Shown: positions 16,494 through 24,325 of the stretch, one piece after another
Position numbering within the stretch: the first letter of the stretch is position 1
Layout of the letters: every line of letters begins with the position of its first letter
NCBI GenBank assembly: GCA_023265025.1
Contig: JAHFUP010000002.1
Location: 1 to 64,000, forward strand
From: Acidimicrobiia bacterium
GTDB taxonomy: Bacteria > Actinomycetota > Acidimicrobiia > Acidimicrobiales > AC-14
Reading direction: 5' to 3'
DNA length: 64,000 bases
Translations under genes and position numbers: made by a program
Notes under the pieces: generated by a model
Seen by the model: the letters and a program-made list of their open reading frames with translations, nothing else
The model's database searches: none
What the model was told of the DNA's origin: nothing

Positions 16494-17918
16494 TCAGGCC
16501 TTGACGCCGTAGGCGGTCAGGGTGGCTGCCGCGTTCGGGAACACGGCCGAGGCCGCCGCCACGAGGTCGGGTTGGCGGGCGATGCGGTAGGCGTTGAGCG
16601 CGACGTAGACCCGCAGCGCGCAGTCGACCAGCGTCGGGTCGCCGAGGGCGGCGAGGGCTTGGGCCCCCTGGATGTAGACGCCGTCGCTGTAGTTCTGGCG
16701 GCGGTCGGCCCAGAAGCTCATCGGCTCGCCCACCTTGTTCTTGACCGCCGGCGGGATGACTCGGGCCTTGAACCGCTCCAGGCGGCCCTCGAAGCGGGCT
16801 TCGGCCCAGCTCGTGACGCCCTCGTCCAGCCACGGGTCGCGGCCCTGGTCGTTGCCCACGAGGCCGTAGAACCACTGGTGGCCCACTTCGTGGCTGGTCA
16901 CGCCGATGGTGTTCTGGCCCTGCATGACGTGGCCGGGATACTCGATCCCGCCACCGAGCTCGGGCGTGATGGCGAGCGTGAACGTCGTCCACGCGTAGGC
17001 GCCGAAGCGCCGGCCGAAGTCCTCCAGGGAGCCGACCACCGTGTCGAGGTAGGCGTTCAGGCCGTCGTTGTCCACTGTGCCCCGCTGGATGCCGACGGTG
17101 ACCTGTACGGGTTGCGGGGCCATGGCGACGGCCGACACCGTGTCGAACCGGCCGACGGACACGCCCACGTCGCGCATCGCCGTGGCGGTGAAGTGGCCGC
17201 CGCGGGCCGGGTCGGGGGTGCCGCTGGCCAGCACCCCGAAGCCTTCAGGCACGACGACGGTCAGGTCGAAGTCGGCGGTGGGCGCGGTGGACGACTCGGC
17301 GAACCCGCCGACCGCGCTCTCGGTCGCCCACCCGACCCCGGGCTCCCACGACAGAATGGGGAAGAACGACCCGAGCCGCATGGAGTCGCCGTTGCGGGAG
17401 ATCCGGTCGTTGGCCTTCCCCGGCACGGTGAGCCGCCAGGGCATGGCGACGTCGACCGCCTGGCCGGCCCGAAAGGTCGCGCCCGACCGGACGACGAGCG
17501 TGGTCGGGTCCTCGGCCGTGGACGACACAGGTCGGCCGGAGATCGTCACCTGGCCGGTCGTGAGCTCGGGGGGCACGGGCCCCGCCGGCGGGCCGTTCGG
17601 CCACAGCCGGAACACCAGCCGGTCGGTGTCGACGTCGGGCGTGAAGATCACCCGCAGCTGCCCGTCGACGCTCCCGTCGGACGGGTGCACGTCGGCCCGG
17701 AGGGTGTACTTCGGGCGGGCGGGGTCGGGTGTGGCCCGGGCCGGGATGGTGGGGCAGGCCGGCGTGGTGGCGCGGGCTGGTGCCGTCGTGGTGGTCGGTT
17801 GCGGGACGGTGGACGTCGTGGAGGTGGTGGCGTGGCCCCGGGCCGCCGGCACCCCGTCGCCCGACGCGCACGCCGGCAGCAGGAGGGCCAACGCCAGCAC
17901 TGCGACCCTCCTGGACAT
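16494..17918 (-). CDS. M1-family metallopeptidase lipoprotein
   Basis: The 474-residue protein is a secreted zinc aminopeptidase-like enzyme. Its N-terminus is a lipoprotein signal (LALALLLPACASG, lipid-anchored Cys in LPAC), followed by a Thr/Pro-rich linker and an N-terminal beta domain. The zinc site is complete: HEVGH at residues 343-347 and Glu366 in WLDEG, the exact HExxH-18-E spacing of M1. The substrate-binding motif before it is GGGIEYPG, the counterpart of GAMEN. I chose the ATG at 17918 because it puts the signal peptide at the N-terminus; the frame extends 10 codons further. Its 3' end abuts the truncated DUF5685 frame. Confidence 0.88.
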   Translation of the reverse strand: MSRRVAVLALALLLPACASGDGVPAARGHATTSTTSTVPQPTTTTAPARATTPACPTIPARATPDPARPKYTLRADVHPSDGSVDGQLRVIFTPDVDTDRLVFRLWPNGPPAGPVPPELTTGQVTISGRPVSSTAEDPTTLVVRSGATFRAGQAVDVAMPWRLTVPGKANDRISRNGDSMRLGSFFPILSWEPGVGWATESAVGGFAESSTAPTADFDLTVVVPEGFGVLASGTPDPARGGHFTATAMRDVGVSVGRFDTVSAVAMAPQPVQVTVGIQRGTVDNDGLNAYLDTVVGSLEDFGRRFGAYAWTTFTLAITPELGGGIEYPGHVMQGQNTIGVTSHEVGHQWFYGLVGNDQGRDPWLDEGVTSWAEARFEGRLERFKARVIPPAVKNKVGEPMSFWADRRQNYSDGVYIQGAQALAALGDPTLVDCALRVYVALNAYRIARQPDLVAAASAVFPNAAATLTAYGVKA

Positions 17919-17938
17919 CCGGCCATCGTGCCAGCCGT

Positions 17939-18418
17939 ATGGTGGCAATCGTGCCGCACCTCGTGCCGACCTGCGTGTGGAGGGCGTCGCCCGAGTTGCT
18001 CGTCGCCCTCGATGCCCAGTTCGGCGAGCCGGTCGACACCTACGTCAACGGCTCACAGGTCTGGCTGCGTGACGACGGCCCCGCCGGCGAGGCCCTCGAA
18101 TGGCGCCTCCATCCTGTCGGCGGGTACCGCCGGCCACCGGGGCTGGACACCGAGGAGGTCTTCGACGTGGTCACCGGTGCACTGGCGGCCGGCGAGGAGC
18201 CGCCGGCGCCGCTCGACCGGCTGTGGGAGGGCCTCGAGGCGTTCGCGGCCTACGACGACGAGCTGGAGCCGGCCACCCTGGCCGCGGCGTGCACCGCGTC
18301 GCTGGGCATCGTGCCCGACGCGGTGGGTGTGGCCGACCACGACCTCATCGGCGACCAGTGGGAGCAGTCGGGGGGCGCGACGTCGATCGTGGCCGCCCTG
18401 CTCGACCAGCTCGGGTGA
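17939..18418 (+). CDS. Conserved hypothetical protein, 159 aa
   Basis: I do not recognise this soluble protein. It reads as a real gene: the codon pattern matches its neighbours and it overlaps the next gene by four bases (GTGA). It starts with hydrophobic strands (VAIVPHLVPTCVW) and contains QVWLRDDGPAGEALEWRLHP, then an acidic helical C-terminal half. Divergent start from the M1 peptidase gene leaves only 20 bases for two promoters. Coupling to the methyltransferase suggests a common function, but none can be named. Confidence 0.6.
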   Translation: MVAIVPHLVPTCVWRASPELLVALDAQFGEPVDTYVNGSQVWLRDDGPAGEALEWRLHPVGGYRRPPGLDTEEVFDVVTGALAAGEEPPAPLDRLWEGLEAFAAYDDELEPATLAAACTASLGIVPDAVGVADHDLIGDQWEQSGGATSIVAALLDQLG

Positions 18419-19113
18419 GCGACGAGTCCGCCGGCTGGGAGGACTTCGCCGAGGACTTCGAGCGCCACGCCGAAGTCAGCGCCTACAACGCCCTCTACGA
18501 CCGGCCGGCGGTGCTGGCCCTGCTGGGCGACGTCGCCGGCCTGCGCATCCTCGACGCCGGCTGCGGCCCCGGCCTCTACGCCCAGGAGCTGGTGGCACGG
18601 GGCGCCACGGTGGACGGCTTCGACGTCAGCCCCGCGATGGTGGAGCTGGCCCGCCGGCGAGTCGGTTCCGGGGCCACGTTCCGGGTGCATGCGCTCGACG
18701 CCCGGCTCGATTGGCTGGACGGCGGCACCGTCGACGGCGCCCTCCTCGCCCTGGTGATCCACCACGTCGACGACCGCGTCGGCGCACTCCGTGAGATCCA
18801 CCGGGTGCTCCGCCCGGGCGGCTTCCTGGTGGTCTCCACCCACCATCCGACCTCCGACTGGTTGCGGTTGGGCGGCAGCTACTTCGACGTCGAGAAGCTC
18901 GACGAGATCTGGCACCGTGGGTGGCGGGTGCGGTACTGGCGGCAGCCCCTTACCCGCTCGTGCGCGGAGTTCGCCGAGGCCGGCTTCCTCATCGAGCGGC
19001 TGGTGGAGCCACTTCCTCAGCCCGAGATGGCGGACCGGTACCCGGCGTACGACGCCAACCTGCGGCGGGAGCCGGGGTTCATCAACTTCCGCCTGCGCAA
19101 GCCGCCCGTTTAG
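18415..19113 (+). CDS. Class I SAM-dependent methyltransferase
   Basis: This 232-residue protein carries a complete methyltransferase domain of the Methyltransf_11/25 type. Motif I is ILDAGCGPGLYAQEL, the acidic loop GFDVSPAMVELARR binds the ribose, and motif III is LREIHRVLRPGGFLVVSTHH. The segment HHPTSDWLRLGGSYFD and the C-terminal region resemble enzymes acting on small molecules; the substrate is unknown. The GTG start at 18415 overlaps the previous gene's stop. Its stop shares bases with the convergent NTF2-like gene's stop (TTAG read both ways). Confidence 0.85.
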   Translation: MSDESAGWEDFAEDFERHAEVSAYNALYDRPAVLALLGDVAGLRILDAGCGPGLYAQELVARGATVDGFDVSPAMVELARRRVGSGATFRVHALDARLDWLDGGTVDGALLALVIHHVDDRVGALREIHRVLRPGGFLVVSTHHPTSDWLRLGGSYFDVEKLDEIWHRGWRVRYWRQPLTRSCAEFAEAGFLIERLVEPLPQPEMADRYPAYDANLRREPGFINFRLRKPPV

Positions 19114-20222
19114 AAGCGTCGCTTCCCGAACCGTCGCCGAGGCTCCTCGGGCGACTCGGCGGTGACCGTGGGTGCCGGGGCCTCCTCCTCGGGCGCCGGC
19201 TCGACGTCCGCCTCGACCTCGGTCGCCGTCGGCTGGGGCTCCGGCTGGGGCTCAGGCGCCGGGTCGTCGGCCCACACGATCGCCGGGACGGCCTCGGTGT
19301 CGAGGCCTTCGTCGAAGGCCGATGCCGGCGCCGGCGCCGGCGCCGTCTCGACGGCCACGAACGTCTCGTCCTCGGTCTCGACGACAATCACCGTCTCGGC
19401 GTCGGTCCCGACCGCCGCGGTCGCCGCATCACCCTCGATCACCGCCACCGGCTCGATGCCGGCCTCCACCAGTGCGACGGCCGCCAACTCGGTGTCCGCC
19501 GTCGCCACCGGCTCGAGGTCGCCCTCCTCCGCAGCGACGGGCTCGACCATCTCGACGACCCTGACCTCGTCCACCTCGAGGGCCTCGACGTCGAGGTCGC
19601 CGGCGATCTCCTCCACCGCCGGCTCCGCCGCCTCGGCGGACCCGGCCTCCTCGACAATCTCGGGCGCCGGCTCGGCGGCCGCGGCCGCGTCCGCCTCGGC
19701 CCGGCGGCGCCGGCGCCGGCCGGTCGACTTCTCCATGTCGAGGACCGGCGCGATCAGCTCCGACTCGACCAGCTCGCCGTCGTCGGCGGAACCCGTGCGG
19801 GGGACCTCGTGCAGCGGGGCCGGCGGTTCGCCCATGCCGGCGGGAACCGCCTCGACGAGGGCGCTGTAGATGCGGGCCCAGCGGATGCGGTCGCCCACGA
19901 TGCCCATGATGAAGATGCCGGCGACCTCGGCCTCGCGGCCGGCGCCGTGCAGCTCGAGCCAGACGGTGTCGTCCATCGCCGCCGACCGGAGGACGGTGAG
20001 GCGGAAGCCCGGCTCGGCGTCGAAGATGGCCTGCCAGTTCCGGCGCACCTGGTCGGCGCCGCGGAAGTTCCGGGCCGGGTACATCGGCTGGATGCTGTCG
20101 AAGTCCGGATGCAGGCACGCGGACACGCCGTCCGCGTCGTGACGGTTGCAGGCGTTGACGAACTTCGTCACCACTTCCATCGCGTCGCCGGCGCCGACTC
20201 GCTTGCGTTTCAACAGGGCCAT
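19110..20222 (-). CDS. NTF2/SnoaL-like domain protein with long acidic tail
   Basis: The 370-residue protein has an NTF2-like fold at residues 10-130: VVTKFVNACNRHDADGVSAC, RNFRGADQVRRNWQAIF and VAGIFIMGIVGDRIRWARIY match SnoaL-like polyketide cyclase/ring-type domains. A basic patch follows (STGRRRRRRAEAD), then about 190 residues of low-complexity Glu/Ala/Val/Pro sequence, ending in another basic cluster (EEPRRRFGKRRF). The tail is probably disordered, with charge blocks at both ends. The ATG at 20222 is preceded by GAGGTG; a GATAAT box (20237-20232) could be its -10. Function unknown; the small domain may bind a ligand or serve as a scaffold. Confidence 0.75.
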   Translation of the reverse strand: MALLKRKRVGAGDAMEVVTKFVNACNRHDADGVSACLHPDFDSIQPMYPARNFRGADQVRRNWQAIFDAEPGFRLTVLRSAAMDDTVWLELHGAGREAEVAGIFIMGIVGDRIRWARIYSALVEAVPAGMGEPPAPLHEVPRTGSADDGELVESELIAPVLDMEKSTGRRRRRRAEADAAAAAEPAPEIVEEAGSAEAAEPAVEEIAGDLDVEALEVDEVRVVEMVEPVAAEEGDLEPVATADTELAAVALVEAGIEPVAVIEGDAATAAVGTDAETVIVVETEDETFVAVETAPAPAPASAFDEGLDTEAVPAIVWADDPAPEPQPEPQPTATEVEADVEPAPEEEAPAPTVTAESPEEPRRRFGKRRF

Positions 20223-20232
20223 GTGCACCTCA

Positions 20233-20916
20233 TTATCGTGACGGTAGTTCGTCCTGGTGCCGCCACGGTGGGTGGCGGGGTCGATCGAAGACCACGTCGA
20301 CGTTCTCACCCCGTATCGCCTGGAACGCCGGGACGCTCCAACGGGTGGCGCCGGCCAGCGGCTCGGGCAGGTTGTCCTCCGCGAACCAGCCGACGTCGAC
20401 GCACTCAAGGGGGTGCCGGCGGAGCTCCCCGCCGAGCACCCGGCAGTGGAACACGAGCGAGTACAGCGGCACCTGGGTGAAGCCGAGGCGGAGCCCGTCG
20501 AGCACGGCGATGAGCCGCACCGGCTCGACCTCCATGCCCGTCTCCTCGAAGACCTCCTTCACCGCCACCTCCGACGCCGAGTAGCCCACGTCGGCCCAGC
20601 CGGTCGGGTACAGCCACACGCCGTTGTCGGCCCGCTGGACGAGCAGGATCTCTCCCCGCTCGTTGCCGACGACCGCCCCGACCGCCACCTTGGGCGTGAC
20701 GTAGCCGGCGACGCCGTTGCCGACCAGGCGCATCCACTCCTGGACGAGGGGTGCGGCCTCGACCTCGTCGCCGGCGGCGGCCCGGATGTCCGCGGCGACG
20801 TGGAGGACCTCCTCGAAGCGCTCCCGCTCGTACAGGCTGTCGGTGAAGGCCAGGCCGGTCCGGGCGATCCCGGCGAGCGCTTCGCTCCACCGCAGGAGAT
20901 CCGGAGGTGCCGTCAC
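20233..20916 (-). CDS. NUDIX hydrolase with N-terminal helical domain
   Basis: The 227-residue protein hydrolyses a nucleoside diphosphate linked to X. An N-terminal helical segment (Nudix_N type, LLRWSEALAGIARTGLAF) precedes the NUDIX core: VAVGAVVGNERGEILLVQRA, then GWADVGYSASEVAVKEVFEE TG in two parts. The metal-binding EVFEE is intact, but the first Glu of the Nudix box is Tyr and the Arg before the final Glu set is Lys. I chose the GTG at 20916 because a TAGCGT box sits 7 bases upstream. A GTG at 20982 is also in frame but would overlap the divergent small gene. Substrate unknown; ADP-sugar or NAD-type compounds are usual for this architecture. Confidence 0.78.
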   Translation of the reverse strand: MTAPPDLLRWSEALAGIARTGLAFTDSLYERERFEEVLHVAADIRAAAGDEVEAAPLVQEWMRLVGNGVAGYVTPKVAVGAVVGNERGEILLVQRADNGVWLYPTGWADVGYSASEVAVKEVFEETGMEVEPVRLIAVLDGLRLGFTQVPLYSLVFHCRVLGGELRRHPLECVDVGWFAEDNLPEPLAGATRWSVPAFQAIRGENVDVVFDRPRHPPWRHQDELPSR

Positions 20917-20955
20917 CGACGAAACGCTACCCGGCGCATCTGGGACAATGGGTGG
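20917..20955. promoter_or_regulatory. 39-base divergent leaderless promoter pair
   Basis: On the minus strand TAGCGT (20929-20924) lies 7 bases before the NUDIX GTG. On the plus strand GACAAT (20944-20949) lies 6 bases before the GTG of the small Cys protein at 20956. No Shine-Dalgarno sequence precedes either gene, so both are probably leaderless and share this very short spacer. Confidence 0.45.
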
Positions 20956-21144
20956 GTGGGGGTACGAGCCGACTGCCGCCACTACTCCAGCCGGTCTCTG
21001 CCGACGGGCGACACCGTCGACCGCTGCCGCCTCGACGTGGCCGAGACCATGCCCTTCGCCTGCCCCGACGGCTGCATCTTCTTCGAGCCCCGCCCCCTGA
21101 GCGACGCCGGCTGGACCCGCCCGCCCGAGCCGCCCCCGCGTTAG
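20956..21144 (+). CDS. Small four-cysteine protein, 62 aa
   Basis: This short frame reads as a compact conserved protein. Four cysteines are arranged as ADCRHY, DRCRLDV and FACPDGCIFFEPRPLSDAGW, a pattern that suggests a metal site or two disulfides. I have seen similar small proteins in related actinobacteria but know no function. The GTG start at 20956 fits a GACAAT box 6 bases upstream. It diverges from the NUDIX gene. Confidence 0.6.
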   Translation: MGVRADCRHYSSRSLPTGDTVDRCRLDVAETMPFACPDGCIFFEPRPLSDAGWTRPPEPPPR

Positions 21145-21398
21145 TGCCTCGACCTCATTCGTTCGCTTCGCTCACTCCATTCGGTCGAAGTGATCGTGCT
21201 CCGGCGGGCGAGCGGAGCTCGCGCCGCCTCCGCCCTGTCCCTCCCTCGTGTCCGCGGCCGGAGGGGCCGCCTTCGGCGGCGACGGCGGCCACGGACGGGA
21301 AACCCCACGAACGCGGCGAACGTTTGTGGTCAGGGCACTAGCTCGAACTGGCTGCAGTTAGCCGCACCTGCGCGGCCGACTGCAGCCAAAACGAAGCT
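21145..21398. repeat. Gene-free spacer with REP-like small palindromes
   Basis: No coding frame is convincing here. The spacer contains GCGAGCGGAGCTCGC (hairpin with a GGA loop), the sequence TTCGTTCGCTTCGCTCACTC, and paired GGCCGCC/GGCGGC runs. Similar small palindromes occur in the spacers at 28917-29085 and 47441-47591. It separates convergent genes, so some may act as bidirectional terminators. Confidence 0.4.
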
Positions 21399-21701
21399 CT
21401 AGGCCAGGAGCGTGTCGAGGTTGGCGAAGAACTCGGAGCGGGCCATGACCTGCTGGCAGCCGGCGGCCCGGGCCGCCTCCATGACGTCAACGGAGGTGTG
21501 GTTGGCGAAACCGATGACCCGGGTGTTCAGGCCGCCGAGCACCTCGACCACGCCGGGCTTGGTGAGGTCGACGACGACCAGGTCGGCGCCGCCGCACAGG
21601 CCGGCGAGGTCCGCGGGGCGGGAGACGAAGATGCAGTCGCCGGCGGCGGCCACCTTCGACCGGTCCATCACATCAGGGACGTATGCGACGATGCGGCTCA
21701 T
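21399..21701 (-). CDS. Small Rossmann-like protein, 100 aa
   Basis: The protein alternates short hydrophobic strands and helices in the manner of a CheY/flavodoxin fold: SRIVAYVPDVMDRSKV, ADLVVVDLTKPG, TRVIGFANHTSVDVMEAARA. It lacks the phospho-acceptor context of a true response regulator. The ATG overlaps the stop of the preceding gene (ATGA), so it is coupled to it; I recall the two as neighbours in other actinobacteria. Function unknown. Confidence 0.65.
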   Translation of the reverse strand: MSRIVAYVPDVMDRSKVAAAGDCIFVSRPADLAGLCGGADLVVVDLTKPGVVEVLGGLNTRVIGFANHTSVDVMEAARAAGCQQVMARSEFFANLDTLLA

Positions 21702-22150
21702 GGGGTATGCCTCCGGCGGTGGGCGAGGGCCTTGGCCGCCCCCCACACCAGGCCGGGTTCGGCCAGGGCGGGGTCGACGTCGGCGAAGCTGGCTGGGGAC
21801 AGATCGTAGAGGTCGGCGGGCAGCAGGCGTTCCTGGATCGGGTCGCGTACGACGGGAGGGACGCCGGCGGCCTGCAGGATCTCGGTCGGGTAGCGCACCG
21901 CGGTGCGCAGCAACGCCAGCGGGGTGGAGCGCTGCTCGTCGACGTCGGCGGCCAGCAACGCCCGCACCTGGCCGCCCACCTCGACTGCGGCCCGCCGGCC
22001 CGCATCCTGCGCCGCAGCCAGCACGTCCGGGTCGGGCGGCCCGTCCTGCCACGCAGTCAGGATGCGAGCGACGGACCGCTCCACCCAGCCGGGGAGGGCG
22101 GCGACCACTGCGTCGGCGAGCGCCGTAGCGTGGGGCTCCACCCGTACCAT
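21698..22150 (-). CDS. Conserved actinobacterial hypothetical protein, 150 aa
   Basis: The protein is mainly helical and soluble. Characteristic stretches are AVVAALPGWVERSVARILTA, RALLAADVDEQRSTPLALLR and LYDLSPASFADVDPALAEPG, which I recognise as a widely conserved actinobacterial family of about 150 residues without known function. It forms a two-gene unit with the downstream 100-residue protein (4-base overlap). Its start lies 20 bases from the divergent DUF427 gene. Confidence 0.7.
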   Translation of the reverse strand: MVRVEPHATALADAVVAALPGWVERSVARILTAWQDGPPDPDVLAAAQDAGRRAAVEVGGQVRALLAADVDEQRSTPLALLRTAVRYPTEILQAAGVPPVVRDPIQERLLPADLYDLSPASFADVDPALAEPGLVWGAAKALAHRRRHTP

Positions 22151-22170
22151 CGTAGGGAGCGTCGATCACC

Positions 22171-22671
22171 GTGAGCCCCCGTCCCCAGCCCATCCCTCCC
22201 GGTCCCGGCCAGGAGTCGGTCTGGGACTATCCCCGCCCTCCTCGAGTCGAGCCGTGCCGCAGCCAGGTCGAGGTGGTGTTCGCCGGCGTGACCATCGCGG
22301 TGACGCTGGCGTCGCTACGGGTGCTGGAGACGAGCCACCCGCCGAACTACTACTTTCCGCCCGACACGATCATCCCCGGTGTCCTGCGGGGCTCGATCAA
22401 GACGAGCTGGTGCGAGTGGAAGGGCGAGGCCCGCTACTACTCGCTGGTCCACCGCGGGAAGGCGGTCGCCGACGCCGTCTGGACGTACCTCAACCCTCTG
22501 CCCGGGTACGAGGCGCTCGCCGGCTACCTCGCGTTCTACCCGGCGCTGACGGAGGCCTGCATCGTCGACGCCGAGCTGGTCCTGCCCCAGCCCGGCGGCT
22601 TCTACGGCGGTTGGATCACCTCGAAGGTGGTGGGCCCGTTCAAGGGCGAGTCGGGAAGCACGGGGTGGTAG
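22171..22671 (+). CDS. DUF427 domain protein
   Basis: This 166-residue protein matches the DUF427 family (PF04248). After a short Pro-rich N-terminus it contains VFAGVTIAVTLASLRVLETS, PPNYYFPPDTI, SWCEWKGEARYYSLV and a C-terminal LAFYPALTEACIVDAE. The Tyr-rich 'PxYYfP' and 'CpwKG.A.Y' motifs are diagnostic. Biochemistry of the family is not established. The start is GTG with GGGAG about a dozen bases upstream. Confidence 0.85.
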   Translation: MSPRPQPIPPGPGQESVWDYPRPPRVEPCRSQVEVVFAGVTIAVTLASLRVLETSHPPNYYFPPDTIIPGVLRGSIKTSWCEWKGEARYYSLVHRGKAVADAVWTYLNPLPGYEALAGYLAFYPALTEACIVDAELVLPQPGGFYGGWITSKVVGPFKGESGSTGW

Positions 22672-22731
22672 GGGGTAGGTAGCCTCCATCGCGACTCCGC
22701 ACGGGCGCGGGACGGAGAAGAAAGGGCTGCC

Positions 22732-23619
22732 ATGCCAGGCAAGTTCGTCGTGAAGAAGGGCTCCACCGGCAAGTTCCGCTTCAACCTGGTGTCGACCAAC
22801 GGCCAGATCGTGGCCACCAGCGAGGCGTACGAGACGAAGGCTGCGGCCATGAACGGCATCCGGGCGGTGAAGTCGCTGGCCGCCGACGCCACGGTCGACG
22901 ACGAGTCGGCCAGCAGCAAAGCGTCCAGCAAGGCCTCGTCACCCAAGGCGCCGGTCAGCAAGGCCACGCCGCCGAAGCTCGCCGGCGGCGCGTGCGGCTA
23001 CTCGGCCAACGTCGGCCTGTTCGGAGGGCCCCCGGAGCGCCGGGGGTGCGGGCAGACCATGCCGCCGGGCAACGCCCGGAGCGCCAGCCCCCAGGTGACG
23101 CTGCCCGAGGGCGGTTCGACGACCTCGATCGCGGCGACCGACGAGGACGGAGTCATCGCCGTGTACGGCCCGGCGATCATCCTCGGCGGCAAGTACCCGG
23201 GCACCAACACCGGCCCCACCGGACCGGTCGTGGTGAGCACCAAGGGGAAGACGTCGGTGACCAGCTCGGCGTCGGTCAAGAGCGTCGACGCCGGCGTGTT
23301 CACCGCCACCTCGATTCGCAGCACCTGCACCGCGTCGAAATCAGGGGTGAAGGGCTCGGCGACGGTCACCAATTGCGTGGTGGTCACGGCCAGCGACGCC
23401 GACGGGAACCCGAAGTCCACCAGGACGGTGCCGTCGAAGCCGCCGGCGAACCACAAGATCAGCGGCAAGAACTCGATCGGCGACAAGTTCAGGGTGGTCT
23501 TCAACGAGCAGAAGAAGGCGAAGGACGGCACCATCACCGTCGTCGCCGCCCACCTCTACCTGCTGGGGCCCACCGCGATCGGTGAGGTGGTCATCGCCGA
23601 GTGCCACGCCCGGGCGTGA
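22732..23619 (+). CDS. DUF1508 (YegP-like) domain fused to a choice-of-anchor-like beta domain
   Basis: Residues 1-55 are a DUF1508 repeat (KFVVKKGSTGKFRFNLVSTN, AYETKAAAMNGIRAVK), normally a small intracellular protein. A Ser/Lys/Ala linker with SKASSKASSPKAP follows. From about residue 85 a beta-rich domain runs to the end, finishing DGTITVVAAHLYLL and GEVVIAECHARA, which resembles choice-of-anchor P domains of secreted actinobacterial proteins. No signal peptide or membrane segment precedes it, so the fusion is unusual and its location uncertain. AGAAAGGG precedes the ATG. Confidence 0.65.
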   Translation: MPGKFVVKKGSTGKFRFNLVSTNGQIVATSEAYETKAAAMNGIRAVKSLAADATVDDESASSKASSKASSPKAPVSKATPPKLAGGACGYSANVGLFGGPPERRGCGQTMPPGNARSASPQVTLPEGGSTTSIAATDEDGVIAVYGPAIILGGKYPGTNTGPTGPVVVSTKGKTSVTSSASVKSVDAGVFTATSIRSTCTASKSGVKGSATVTNCVVVTASDADGNPKSTRTVPSKPPANHKISGKNSIGDKFRVVFNEQKKAKDGTITVVAAHLYLLGPTAIGEVVIAECHARA

Positions 23620-23711
23620 CGTTCGCGGGCCCGGCGACTACCGAAGAATCGTCGGCGGTGAGGACCGTCACTCCAAGGAGTTCGTCGAGCGCGGCGTCGC
23701 TGACGGCGAGC

Positions 23712-24044
23712 TCACCGTCGGTCGGGGTGACGTCGCCCTTGGCGGCCCCGCAGACGTCGGTGCCGGTCCCACCTCAGCCAGGCGAAGGCTCCGCCCGCCA
23801 GCGCCGCCACGAGGCTTACGACCGCACCGGGCATCTGGCCTATGGCCGCCAAGACCACCGCCGCGCAGGCGTTGGCGCCGGCGAACGCCGCGTTGAGGCG
23901 CCACGAGCGAGGCGCCAGCCAGAAAAACCGGTCACTTGCTGGCTCGTTGGCGTTGCGCTCGGTCGCGTTCTCGAGGCCTACGACCGCCCGGCGAAACCAA
24001 CTCGGCCTTGTCACCGCTCCACCATGCCGAGAATCCTGCGACAT
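23712..24044 (-). CDS. Small membrane protein, probable
   Basis: The 110-residue frame has two hydrophobic segments, AAFAGANACAAVVLAAIGQM and GAVVSLVAALAGGAFAWL, after a charged N-terminus with FFWLAPRSWRLN, and a basic end (RWDRHRRLRGRQGRRHP). It follows the small HTH gene by 17 bases on the same strand, which suggests a common transcript. I know no family. A plus-strand frame covers the same bases but has no protein-like composition. Confidence 0.45.
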   Translation of the reverse strand: MSQDSRHGGAVTRPSWFRRAVVGLENATERNANEPASDRFFWLAPRSWRLNAAFAGANACAAVVLAAIGQMPGAVVSLVAALAGGAFAWLRWDRHRRLRGRQGRRHPDRR

Positions 24045-24061
24045 CCGGACCAGCCGGACAG

Positions 24062-24325
24062 TTAATCGGGCGCGCGCACGTCCTCGGCGACGATGGCGGT
24101 CACGGTCTTGCGGTCAAGGCCGGAAACCTCAGCGAGCTGGCGCAGCGACGCGCCGGAGCGACGCGCCACGCGAATCATGTCGTCGCGGATCCGCGCTTCC
24201 TTCGCCGCTCGGTCGGCGCTCAGACCTACAACCGCGAGCGCGGCGCCAACCTCACCCTTGTCCCCGCCGCGGTACTTGTCCATCGCGGCAGCGGCGGCCG
24301 AAACCTGCGCATCGGAGTAGGTCAT
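24062..24325 (-). CDS. Small helix-turn-helix protein, 87 aa
   Basis: The C-terminal half contains a clear helix-turn-helix: RDDMIRVARRSGASLRQLAE, then VSGLDRKTVTAIV. The N-terminal half is a short Ala-rich helix (AQVSAAAAAMDKYRGG). It probably binds DNA as a small regulator. Its ATG overlaps the stop of a 53-codon frame upstream (ATGA), so the two are coupled. The target is unknown; autoregulation is possible. Confidence 0.65.
   Translation of the reverse strand: MTYSDAQVSAAAAAMDKYRGGDKGEVGAALAVVGLSADRAAKEARIRDDMIRVARRSGASLRQLAEVSGLDRKTVTAIVAEDVRAPD

Noticed and set aside
20917-20982. NUDIX start at the GTG at 20982
   Set aside because: It would overlap the divergent small Cys gene, and its GGAG lies only two bases before the codon; the start at 20916 has a well-placed TAGCGT box.
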